Positions 19,364 to 30,129 of a stretch of 64,000 bases of DNA are shown piece after piece. Under the pieces are notes generated by a model. It was not told where the DNA came from and searched no databases. It saw nothing but the letters and a program-made list of their open reading frames with translations. The translations under genes and the position numbers were made by a program. The stretch lies in the NCBI RefSeq assembly GCF_000003815.2, contig NC_049979.1:8479097-8543096 (forward strand). The letters are read 5' to 3'. Position 1 is the first letter of the stretch. Each line of letters starts with the position of its first letter. Source of the stretch: Branchiostoma floridae (Eukaryota; Chordata; Leptocardii; Amphioxiformes; Branchiostomatidae).

Positions 19364-19396
19364 TGCACATTGTTGATATCGGCCACGGTACTGCGG

Positions 19397-20715
19397 TTCT
19401 GTGGGAGCCACCGCGGGCAGCTCGGCAGTCCGTCCTGGTTTCTATTGGTGTTCATCACCAACTGTGTTTCTGTCTGTGTCGACAGGGCCAAGGAACGGGG
19501 CTGAGGAGAGATACTTTTGTTTAGGCGGGGCGATAAGACGCTGAGAGAGCACGCTGATGAACTTGAGAAGTCATGCTTGTAGATCAAGGTTCGATGCACA
19601 TTTACGCATGGTGGCGCTTATGTCCCGTAAATTTCGTATGGCCACTGACATTCTGGTTGTTGTGGACATGGCGGACGGCCCTCTTACCTGCAGTTTATAA
19701 CAATATCGCCAGGTGTCAGGAAGTAATACTGCGCGTGACGGTGTCCGCTGCGCGCGGTCGCGGCACTACTGCGCGCACCTGTTTCAATAGTCCAACAAAA
19801 TGACACTCATGGAAAGGTCGCGTTGCCCAAACAAATTGAGCTACGAAAATAAACCGCGCAATTATATGTTTAGAGAGGCAGTGGGTTTCCCGCGTGGCCC
19901 TTTTCTCTGACAGAGCGCCAACACGGCTAGATTACACCAGTTTACAAGACCTCTGTGGTATAAGAATGGTCTCCTTTATCACAAGAAAGAAACAGTTTAG
20001 CCTGCTTTAACGCCTCTGGTGTCTAGACTCAAACGAAAAACATAATCATCGGAACTCCAATCAAATGACCTATCGTTTGGCTCTATCTACCCTTCCCTGC
20101 TTTTATACATATTAAATGAGTTGCAATTGATATGGAACTTTGCTTTCTATGGGGTACTATTTATTAAACACTAGAACCCCCGAAGTCTGTCAAGAAAAAT
20201 TAATAGTAAACTTTCTTTGGACTTACATAACGCTTGTGTACATACAATGTATGTAGTATCTCACATTCTAATGTGCAGAAGACTGAATTGCCGCGATCAC
20301 GATCGTAGAAAGTTAGCAATATTGAGTAGATTAGTTACATGTATCTAATTTTACCCAGCGTTATTAAATGGTATAGTTTGGAGGATGTAACCAAACAAAG
20401 ACTTCACCGTTTGGCTCTGTGTTGTGTGGACAGTTATAGTTTGCTAGATTTTCAAATGTCATTTATTTGAAAAAAAAAATGTGTCTAGTAAATTTCTGGA
20501 GCAGGACGTCTACCGAATCGACCGATGATTGTTCAACGCAGTGATGTACCACAGCACAAAAAAAGCACAAACAAACACGTTGCAGGAACATGCTACAGGT
20601 GAATTATACACATTTCCATACTCACAGAAGTAATGTTAACGTTAGAACAGATGACAATTTCAAGCAGGCGAAAAGGAAAGGCAGAGCCGGCGATGATTAT
20701 GAAGTATTCTTTTTT
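19397..20715. other. intergenic region, nothing recognised
   Basis: A short CpG-dense patch (GCGCGTGACG, GCGCGCGGTCGCGG) lies at about 19728-19780. The rest is AT-rich with no coding signal, repeat termini or RNA gene that I can support. Confidence 0.4.
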
Positions 20716-21030
20716 CAACCTTTATTAACATTCACATAACAGTACATTCACATAATATTCAGATATTAAACATTGTAATACATAAAAAATTAATTTCTAA
20801 AAAAGCCATTTCTATAGTATTGTTTACCCTGTTCTTAAAAAACGCAAAGTTTGGTTTCATGTTTTTCACATAACATAAGTATATACAGTATTTCGCCGTG
20901 AGAACACAAGTAAAAGTGTGGCACTGGCAGTACGATGGCAGCATACACCATACACAATCAAATTTTAATCCAGCACTAAGTCTTGCTTGGCATAGTCCCT
21001 CCACCAAAGACAGACTTGCTTCCAAAACAT
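20712..21030 (-). mobile_element. possible retroposed 3' end
   Basis: Read on the minus strand, the region ends AATAAAGGTTGAAAAAAG, a polyadenylation signal followed by an A-rich tail. The upstream frame ends with a FKNRVNN-like peptide. This is the look of the 3' end of a retrotransposed transcript. No family could be named. Confidence 0.25.
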
Positions 21031-21523
21031 TTCAACCTCTTTACAGTACACAAGTACATGTATTACGGTATTTGTTTAAATTATGAAGTATGGTACCCAT
21101 ATCATAAGAATGGTGCAGACTTTTGTCGGTGTGCTGCAGTAAGGAAGAAGTTCTTGTACTTGAATTCGTCACAACATCTTTCTTCAGCAGGCAGAGGCAA
21201 GAACTAAGTGTACATCCCTGACTAAGCGCGATAACAAAGCTGCGGGGATTAAGGGAACACCTGGGCGGTGCAGGTGAATTTCCTGTGCTTGATGGACCGT
21301 GACCCCCGTTCAGCCGGCAGGGATGAACATTCTATACCAGTATCTAAATTATGTACGGCTTATGACGACTCTGGGCGAGGAAATTTCACTCTCTAACATT
21401 TGTGAAACTGAGAGTGCTGACGAAAAGTGCACAGAAACCCCGTTTCAAAGTACAGGTGTTCCGGCACATCCAAAAAGTCAAACAGAAAAGAGGTACATCC
21501 GTAATAGTTTCATCAGGTTGGTA

Positions 21524-21808
21524 AATCTACCTCTTTTCTGATTGAACAAAGTCTTCTTCGTTACACAACCTTCCTTTAATTCTTCCGCAAACGTTTTGAC
21601 GGCCATCTGTCGCCTTCGTCAGTAAAAAAAAATAAAAATAAAATAGATTTTTTTTAAATTAAAAATGACGACTTTGGGCAAAGAAATTCCACATACATTT
21701 TTTTTACTGAGGATGAAGGTGACAGATGGTCGTCGAAACGTTTACGGAAGAATTAAAAGAAGGTTGTGCAACGAAGAAGACTTTGTTCAATCAGAAAAGA
21801 GGTAGATT
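21524..21808. mobile_element. palindromic MITE (285 bp)
   Basis: AATCTACCTCTTTTCTG at the left is mirrored by CAGAAAAGAGGTAGATT at the right. The arms continue through GATTGAACAAAGTCTTCTTC, ACAACCTTC and AACGTTT to a central T/A-rich stretch. A separate CAGAAAAGAGGTAC lies just outside at 21483. The 21665-21690 phrase 'tgacgactttgggca' also resembles 21363-21378, so a second partial copy overlaps on the left. Confidence 0.65.
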
Positions 21809-22645
21809 CGACTACCTGAAACAGAAGTGATTCTGCAACCTGGAATACTGATTAAAAATCGATAATTGAATGTGACTGAACGAAAAGATCACTAAAGCGT
21901 AGGGGATATGATCATATGTATGTGTATATCATAAATATACAAATAAAGACCAGGATGGATTTTGATAACCAAAAATGTGAATATGATAAACTGTAAACCC
22001 TTTCCCAGTATAATATTAGCACAATCAGAAGGACAAGGTCAACACATACCAGTACTATTCTACTATAGTACATTACTTTACTATGATAATATCCAGAGCA
22101 ATTATTTTAGGACGTGCACATGAGTTTAGAGTTTTTCCTTGGTGTAACTTGGCCGTTGGTTGAGTGTAACGTGTGAAGACGTGGCCTGTCCGCCGTGCTT
22201 GACCGTGTTAGCCCGGGCACACGGGCCAGGATTACAGCACAACGCCGTCGTTCCGTCTTAGTCCGGGCCTGTTTGTCGCTCTGTACGCCAGCCTGTCATT
22301 GTGGTCCTAAAGGCCAACTTGGAAATTGGGTACGAGAGAAGCTTGCACTGGAGGATAAACGTTACAACTTACTGTGTGGTAGGCAGGCGTCTTTCACATA
22401 TGTATAAGTTTAAGTTTGCCTAAAACAAGAATACTAAGTGAGCAATCAAGTACATGTATTGTAAATGGAAATGTGCAATACAACCCTATTTCCTCTGGCT
22501 CAGGGACTTTGAAAAATTATCGAGTATCACTCTGCACCTGCTTGTATGGCATGCTGTTCACAGCCCAGTGGTATCTAAGTCAAGTTTATATAATGTTAAT
22601 ATGTAAATACACCGTATGACTCTACTACTTCTACTACTACTGGTA
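21809..22645. other. intergenic region, nothing recognised
   Basis: Apart from ordinary AT-rich sequence and a GC-richer patch near 22190-22330, I find no gene, RNA or repeat boundary here. Confidence 0.35.
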
Positions 22646-22839
22646 CTCTCCAAGCACAGGTTCAGATGTTTTTTACGTATTTTTCGGCGTTTCTATTGGG
22701 CTTTCTAGTTTGTTTGTTTTTCAGAAACACATAAAGTTTATGATGATAAAGAAAACAGCACAAAATAGAAAGCCCAATAGAAACGCCGAAAAAGTTAACA
22801 CGTCAAAGAAAAGCCATAGTCAAACTTCTGCTTGAAGAG
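22646..22839. mobile_element. MITE copy 1, TA-flanked, 'CTCTCCAAGCA' family
   Basis: The ends CTCTCCAAGCACAGGTT and AACTTCTGCTTGAAGAG are inverted repeats flanked by TA (22644-22645 and 22840-22841). An inner stem TTTTTCGGCGTTTCTATTGG / CCAATAGAAACGCCGAAAAA makes most of the 194 bp self-complementary. A second copy lies at 26230-26430. The TA duplication suggests mobilisation by a Tc1/mariner-type transposase. Confidence 0.7.
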
Positions 22840-22841
22840 TA

Positions 22842-25800
22842 ATGATAAACTACCCCACATTCTACAGGTGCATCTGTCCATGGTCTGCCGTTGCGACAGG
22901 GACTGGATTGGTTGCAAAGGAAATATTACTCTGGCTTTACGAATAACACCAAAGGACAGTTCAGATAGTTTTCAGAACAAATTGGATTGACCAGACAGGA
23001 ACGCTACCCTTCATTCACCTGTCTCTGTCAAAGAAATGTTAATACGTCTACATGGTTAACGCACTGGTGAAGTTGCTATTTTCTCAGAATTGAACATCAG
23101 AAATATCCTGGCGCTTTAACTCTTGTCTCCAGGTCGTAGTAAAAAAAAAACGCGTATTTAAAGTACTTTGAAATGGGACTTTTGTGCACCTTTAGAAAGT
23201 ACTTTCCATGGAACTTGAGCCGATCGAAGCTGTCTGTGTCCTTGTGCGGCAGTATCTGGCGGGCAAAGCCGAGTCGTCAGCGCGCCGTGTAAGTCGGCCT
23301 GACAGACGACGTTTTGTACCGATCTCTACGGTTCACGCCTGGGTGCTTCTAAATCTTAACTTGTGTCCCAGGGTCCGACCCCCGTTCACTTGCCGCGCAC
23401 CTTTGCTGCCTGGAAGACGCGCTCTCTGCCCCTCGCGATTTCTTGCAAGGCCCGTGCTGTCAGAAGATACGCGCGTCTCCATTACTCTCCCCTCCAAACG
23501 TGGGAGCTAGCCAGCCCGTGCCGGATATGACTGCTGCTCTCCTGTCAGGAGAAGCTTTAGCGCAAATCAGGCGTTTTACCATATAACTCTAATGTACCCA
23601 AGTAGGCATCTGTATCTCCCATTTTTCTAATGCAGATAGGAGCTCCGCGTGCTTTAAGTGATGCTTGAAGCCGTGTATGACGACCTGCCGTATGAATGTG
23701 TGACCTGGCGGATTTGCCAGGTCTTAACCCCAGCACATAAAGACGCACCTGACGTTAAAACAACTTGCCTGTGTCAGTGACGTCTGGCGTTCCCGTAGAA
23801 CAGTGTGCGGGATGGATCGTGCGCTCAGACCTGTTGATAGGCCCGCGGCACGAGTGCGAACGCCGCCGGCGTGCGTGAGATACACAGGGTCAGCTTCCAC
23901 CGATAAATATTACCTGTTCTGTTCACTGTGGCGATAAAACAAATGGCCATTTCTGGGAAACAGCTAATAAAATCGGAATATTACATGCAAATGTGTGTGC
24001 GCACACACACTAACACTCAGACACACACACACAGACACACACTAACATAAACACACGCGCGCGCGTTCACACATACACACACACATACATGCACTCACAC
24101 AACTAAAAAATCGAACAGACAAAAAATAAGTCTAACTTTTCATATCGACATGACATCTTTGTCAAAGAATTGAATCGATTTTGTCAATGAAGATGTTCCC
24201 AAACCAAACACACTGTTTGTACAACAGTAACATATGAAACGCAGTTTCCTAAACTTCGCAAAAGTGTTACAAAACTTTTGCTACACTTTGAATCGTGATC
24301 ATTATTGACGATTGATCAACAAATGTGTAGACTTTATGTACAAACTTCGATATGGCATTCCTAAGTAAACCATTTTGAAGACTGTACTTTTACATCGATC
24401 CCAGGAGACAGTTGCAGTGGTTTACCTGATCCCGTATACCGGCCTTCGCAGGTACAACCGTCCTCACACTCGCTTCATGGTCAAGGTGTGCAAAGCTAAC
24501 ATAAATGAACATAACGTTGCCTGGTAGTATATGTCTGAGGTACAGTCTGTTAACGTAAGGTTTTGTTTCTTGGATTCCTTACTAAGAGATTTGTTCTCTG
24601 TGAATTTACACGTGGAAAGTGCCTCTCTTTTTTAGTCCGTTTAGACTGTGTCTAGTCTGTCGTACATACAGCTGATTAATTAGTAGATAATTGTGATGAA
24701 TGAAGCAAATATAATGTTTGTGTATTGAAAGTTGTAAGTGAATATATGTTAATATAATGTAGGGAAGCCATTCAAAATTTGTATCTAAAGTTGTAATAAT
24801 ATTCCACCTGCAAGTGTTTGTGTGTGTAGTTTGATGACGTCTAAGGTGTCTGGCGCGGCGTTTGCTTAGAAAACTTTCACGAAGAATGGTATTCTTCTTA
24901 AAATGGATGCATGTACGAGATTATGATATGTGTCTCCGATGAAGAATTGTATCAATCCTGAACAGTAACCCCAGGTGTAACCCTCCACCACCCCACACCG
25001 CCCCGCCCCACCCCCTGTCCTGTGGACCGGCCGCGTGCCGTACAGCCATGGAAGAAAGATTAGGACATTAATGGTGCAATTGGCCGTTTGAAGGCGGCAT
25101 AATAGTGTTGATAATTAATGCTGTCAGAGGCAGTTAGGTGGCATAAGCTGGCACCTGGTCGATGGATGGCGGGAAGGATAGCCGGATGGTGGCACGGGAA
25201 CTGGGCTGTCTCTCTGGGACCGACCCTTGAAGGACAACCTGGTATATTATACGGACGGCTACGTCACGGGGAAAGCCATGTTTCATATACCTCGTTATTA
25301 CCTTTGCCGACGAGGTTTTGGTAGCGTTTGCATATTTGTATGTACGCATGTATACATATGTACGTACGTATGGATGGATTTTAAGGGTACGGATGGATTG
25401 TATATGATGATGATGGCGGTGATGTGTTTAGGCCATGTTCTATCGACGAATACTTTGCCACCTTCACATACATGTAGGTTAGATGACAGACTGTTTCCAG
25501 GCCTAAACAGACAAGCTCCTATCCTGGGCTCCGGCCACCCCCACCCCCCTTGCCAGGGTCTAACTCGGGGGGAAGGGTGCTGAGGTAAAATTTCCTGGGG
25601 CATGTTGGGCCTGAAGCCGAGGAGCTGGAGTGTGTAGTCTATGGAAACAGTCTGGCATCCAGGGTAGTCCTGCCAGGGTTGCCATGAAAATATCTAAGAT
25701 TTAGACACTCATAGAACTGACATCATTATGGACTGAATGATTTAAGCTTTTATTCATCTATTTGTTAATTTTGTATCGTAAATAGTCTTCTTTGACACCT

Positions 25801-26229
25801 ATGATCCCCCCTCTTCACATGAAATTGACCTTGTTGAAAAACGGCCATATGGCCGAATCAAGCTATGGACTGGACTGGACTGGACTAAAATGTGTATTTT
25901 CCTCCAAACATCTGCTTGTAGCTTACTGAAGGACATCCCAGGGTGACAGTTTCCACGGTTGAAACAAACAGTGACACAAGTTGCGGGGTCCGGAGCATCA
26001 ATCACAGATTTGCGACCATCCGAGCGAAAGGAGAAATAGAATGGGTGAAGATGAACGGCGTCGCATTTTCGAACAGTTAAAAGGTTAGAGTGTAAACGGA
26101 AGTGTCAGCATCATCGCTCACGTTCCACGTCACCTGACGTGACGTCTGAGGTGAAACAGGATTATTGTGGCCTACTAAACGGACAGGACATGTTGAAGAA
26201 CAAACTATGGCCAAACCTGCACCAGCGAA
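22842..26229. other. intergenic region with microsatellite and GC patches
   Basis: CA and CGCG dinucleotide runs lie at 23995-24100. A C-rich tract (CCCCACACCGCCCCGCCCC) lies near 24993. A short TGGAC tandem lies near 25867. CpG-rich stretches without a coherent exon lie at 23210-23520. No gene is supported. Confidence 0.4.
23995..24100. repeat. CA/CG dinucleotide microsatellite
   Basis: Alternating purine-pyrimidine runs (GTGTGTGCGCACACACAC, CACGCGCGCGCG, ACACACACAC) can adopt Z-DNA. It is a simple repeat of mixed CA and CG units. Confidence 0.85.
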
Positions 26230-26430
26230 CTCTCCAAGCAGAGGTTAGGCTCCTGCCGTTTTTAAAACGTTTTTTTTAGTCGTCTTTATCGGACTTTCGA
26301 TATTGTATTGTATCTTGTATTGTCAAAACCTAAGTACTTCAAGAAACATGACAAAATAGAAAGCCCGAATAAAAACGAAAGAAAAAAAACGTTAAAAAAA
26401 ACAGCCGGAGCCCAACCTCTGCTTGGAGAG
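26230..26430. mobile_element. MITE copy 2, 'CTCTCCAAGCA' family
   Basis: The ends CTCTCCAAGCAGAGGTTAGG and CAACCTCTGCTTGGAGAG are near-perfect inverted repeats. TA follows on the right (26431-26432) while AA precedes on the left, probably one mutated base of the target duplication. An inner stem resembles that of the copy at 22646 (CTTTCTATTTTG-like core). Confidence 0.65.
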
Positions 26431-26432
26431 TA

Positions 26433-29400
26433 CACCTAAAGACCACCTGGCTAATGTAACAAACTTTTGGTGGTTCCTTCCCATTTTGCCCCACTGACAG
26501 TGACACGAGCATGAGGAATCCTGTCTATAGTGTGTACCTGTCCACATAAACCAGATTTTATCAGTCCCCTGACTGGTGTTCCTGGGCAGTTTAGACCATG
26601 TTGACTGTCTTCTTTACGGACATGGTTTATTATCGATAACAGACTCCGCCTTGAACCCTGCTGCCCCTGCACCGTTTATCCCGGCAGCTTTATTTCACAC
26701 ACTGAGCCGACCCAAAAATGACTGTTAAGCCGCAACACTGTTGTTAATGTTGAGAAGCGAGGTTGATTGAATGACTATGACGTCACTATTTCGACGTTGA
26801 ACGGTTGCTGATCTGAAGGAATGTGACTAAAATCTGGGGAACATCTCATAAACTAACATTGCTGCAAATGATTTACGTTTAGAAAACTAAACGTATTTTG
26901 AACGTAACAATTTAGCCCAGTACAGGGTACTGGGTATGCTAGTTGAAGTTCTATGAGACATTTGAGGCTATCTGTGCTTTCATCTGTATCTGTATTTATA
27001 TAGCCGTATAACAGCTCGTCGGTGCCAACACACCAGTTTCAACTTTATGCTAGTACCTGATTACACGGGACAGAGGTGCCAAAACGTATACGAACGGCCC
27101 ATTGTGCAAGAAGGCCCTCCGGTGTGGTTGCTCTGTCATCTACCGACACCCAACACTTTCACGTTCTGTCGGTTTTCCAGCTAAATGGAATGTCTAATGC
27201 GATTTAGATGTGACCACTGTGTTTATTGTGCGTCAGAATGTCCGTCCAGCCTGATACTTCCCCGGGAGAAATGTGTTGTTTATGGACAAATATCTAGAGG
27301 TCAAATAGTCATGATAAGTCACCAATGACGTAACATATTCGTAATACATAGACATACACGAAATACCCCATGTAGAAGCGGATAACCTACCATCTACTGA
27401 TCATGTGAAGAAGTTCACTGCCCTATAGGACATATACCAGTCAACCTGAAGTAGGACAAGTGCAGCGGTAGGTGCAGTACGTTACACCTACTGGTGGTCT
27501 TAAACGAGTAAAATTGTTCAGTATTGCACAAAAACGGTTCTCCAAATATGAGCTATCAGTACGATAATACAGTAGAACATCGTTATAAAGTTCGGTAGAA
27601 CCCCAACTTATCTGCCAATACAACTCGTTCCTCCAACACGTCAAAAAGTTTGTTTTTCTACAACTTTTTTATGACTGTTCTACAACTTCCTGAAAGTTTA
27701 CCCTCCCGGAAATTTATGGACAAACTTTCCGATCTGATTTGCGGAGGGAAATCTCCCTTTCATTAAAACGCCCTAAGTGGATTCGGTTGATAAACCAAAG
27801 TGCCCCTTTAATCGTTCGGAGTTTAATTAAATTGCCGATCTTCGGCCGCCATCACTGTCGTAATTTCCAGTCCTCCCAGGGCCAAATCCGACAGGTGAGA
27901 ATGAAACCAATAAAATGTAACGCTCCACAGATAGGCTAAGTTGCTCTGTCTGAGCGATATGAAATTGATAACAATAATTGCCCATTCGCACGCGGTTTAT
28001 CCCTGTAGATTGGGGGAGATAGCGGGAGGGACGCGGGTATTAATAAGGGCTTATCTTTTTAACTAGTAGCCGGCCGGGATGGGGAGAAGACGAGGTGGGT
28101 GATTGGTCATCGGCTGAAAGGGTCGAAGGAGTGGGTGAGCTCTCCTGGGATGGCGCGGCGGCTTTGATGAATCCCGACCCGGTCCCCTCCGCCGAAATGT
28201 CCCATTCATCACGTTTTTGTCTCCCGCCACCACACGTCCGAGGACGGTCCCGATAAATCACGCGGTGTCGTCCCCCACCGTCGCGCGCTGTCATTGTGCT
28301 CGGTGATAAGTGTGATCGAAACCGAAGGCTGGACCGCCGGTGCCCCGCTCCATCCATCACCGTCTGTCAGCAGGCTGACCAGGCCTGGATGCTGGGCCTG
28401 CAGAGGGACAGGAGATAAGCACACCTTTATCAGCGCCCACCTGACGTGGACAGATTACTCAACGTTCCCACCTCACCCTGCTACAGCGTAACGGGACCAT
28501 CAAAACGGCGGCACTTCGTAAACAAGCCTGTTTAACCGACTTGAACAACACTAACACTGTGATGACAAATAACTCTCAACTCGGTAATGTGAAAAAGAGT
28601 GGTAGGAACGATAAAACATCGACGACGGCACACTGCCTTGTGGCCACCACGCCACCTTGAACAATTCAACATGTTCAACTTCGATTACCAGCATCTTACT
28701 CTGTGGTCTGGTCCTAGTCGCACCAAATGAAACAAATACTAGTACATACATATAACGTTGTAGTATAATCAAAGTTTTATATTTGTCTGAAAAGTACGGT
28801 TGTAATGCTTTTCTTCTTGACACACTTGTTCTGTAATACTAAATCCCACAGCGCTGTAATAATGCACAAGTACATGTATTCCCTGGATGTTTCTGTCGTA
28901 AATGCGAGTATTTGGCAGGTTCAGAACCCAATTTTACCGCACTGTAAACTTTTCTAAATTGAGTTCGCTTGAATATTTCATGACCTTGCCTTCTCCTTGC
29001 ACCCATCCATCTGTTAAGATTCTCCCCGCGAGGTTCGCAGGACTTCCCCGCTCTCGGGGGGAGGCCTCTCCGTCACCTGCGGCCCGCACCCACACCTGTG
29101 GCACCTGCAGACTGACCCTCACCTGGACCTAGGTGGCCACAACACGACCCAAACGCATTAACTTCAGCCCCGCTCGGCGGTTTACGGACGCATGTATCAT
29201 ACTGACAGGCGCGCGGGCCGTACTACTTGTCATCACAGGTGCGGAGGTATACATTGATTGATGGATGAGATAGACCTATAACAGCCGGGAACTAAGTGCG
29301 GAGCGATGTTGTGATTGATGGGTGGATGAGACGATGCTATAGTATAACAGGTACATTGCACGGCCACTACACTTCAACTAAAAAGTTGTTCAAGACAGTT

Positions 29401-30029
29401 GCAGTTGCATTTGGTGAGAGAACATCCAAGACCCCCTCCTCACGCCTTCACCCCCTCAGCTCGCCACTATACTGGCCACAGCGTCATACGAGTACAGGTG
29501 TAAGGCGTGACCTTGACCCCTGACCTCCAAGTGTCCCACACGCGAGGCGGGTGCCATCTGTCGCCCATGACGCATTATTTCTTTTTTCGCGGGCGTGAAA
29601 GTCGCCCATCCATCTCCATCTCCCGGTCCTGATGGTTGGAGGAACAATAGGTGGGAGGGGGCCGGGGGCAGGCCGCCGTGACCTTACAGGGACCAAACAC
29701 CATTTTTAACATCGTCATACGTCTACCTGTCACGTAGGCTTTAGGAGGTGGGGAGGGCAAGGATTACATGCGGGTAGTCTTACACGACGTTGTGCGACTT
29801 TTAGGGCAAGTTGTCCCCGGACATCTCGTTTTGTTCAATCTTTGTTTCCTCTTGGTTTACTGTACGTAATTCGGTCATGGTCTAAAAGGCGCTACTAACT
29901 AAGCCACATTCTGTATGTCAGAGCTAACAGAGCCCAGCACGGTGTGAATTGACAGCTTTGACTACAACCTTACTTTCCTTAACGAGTAAAGACCAGGAAT
30001 ATTTGCAATCGAGACTAGAGGCGTTCTTT
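26433..30029. other. start of gene desert, nothing coding
   Basis: There are no convincing exons. The only clear signal is the WGATAR cluster at 27966-28432. GC-rich patches with no reading-frame conservation occur near 28060-28480 and 28980-29220. Confidence 0.4.
27966..28432. promoter_or_regulatory. cluster of GATA-factor motifs
   Basis: WGATAR sites occur at 27966-27971 (TGATAA), 28017-28022 (AGATAG), 28051-28056 (TTATCT), 28304-28309 (TGATAA), 28413-28418 (AGATAA) and 28427-28432 (TTATCA). Six sites in 467 bp is several-fold above the chance rate of roughly one per 512 bp. The last pair is inverted and 14 bp apart. Enhancer function is inferred. Confidence 0.35.
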
Positions 30030-30129
30030 NNNNNNNNNNNNNNNNNNNNNNNNNNNNNNNNNNNNNNNNNNNNNNNNNNNNNNNNNNNNNNNNNNNNNNN
30101 NNNNNNNNNNNNNNNNNNNNNNNNNNNNN
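30030..30129. other. assembly gap (100 N)
   Basis: Exactly 100 undetermined bases. The round number suggests a placeholder for a gap of unknown size. Distances across it are therefore not reliable. Confidence 0.98.

Larger units (their letters stand above)
17756..19390. mobile_element. foldback (long-TIR) transposon
   Basis: Two arms of equal length, 17756-18342 and 18804-19390 (587 bp each), are inverted copies with only a few mismatches. They enclose a 461-bp spacer. The ends read TACCGTGGCCGATATC and its complement. CTGCGG borders both ends (17750-17755 and 19391-19396) as a 6-bp target duplication, extendable to 7. Each arm contains a tandem array, as in Drosophila FB and sea-urchin TU foldback elements. 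No transposase is present. The near identity of the arms means recent insertion or arm-to-arm gene conversion. Confidence 0.85.
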
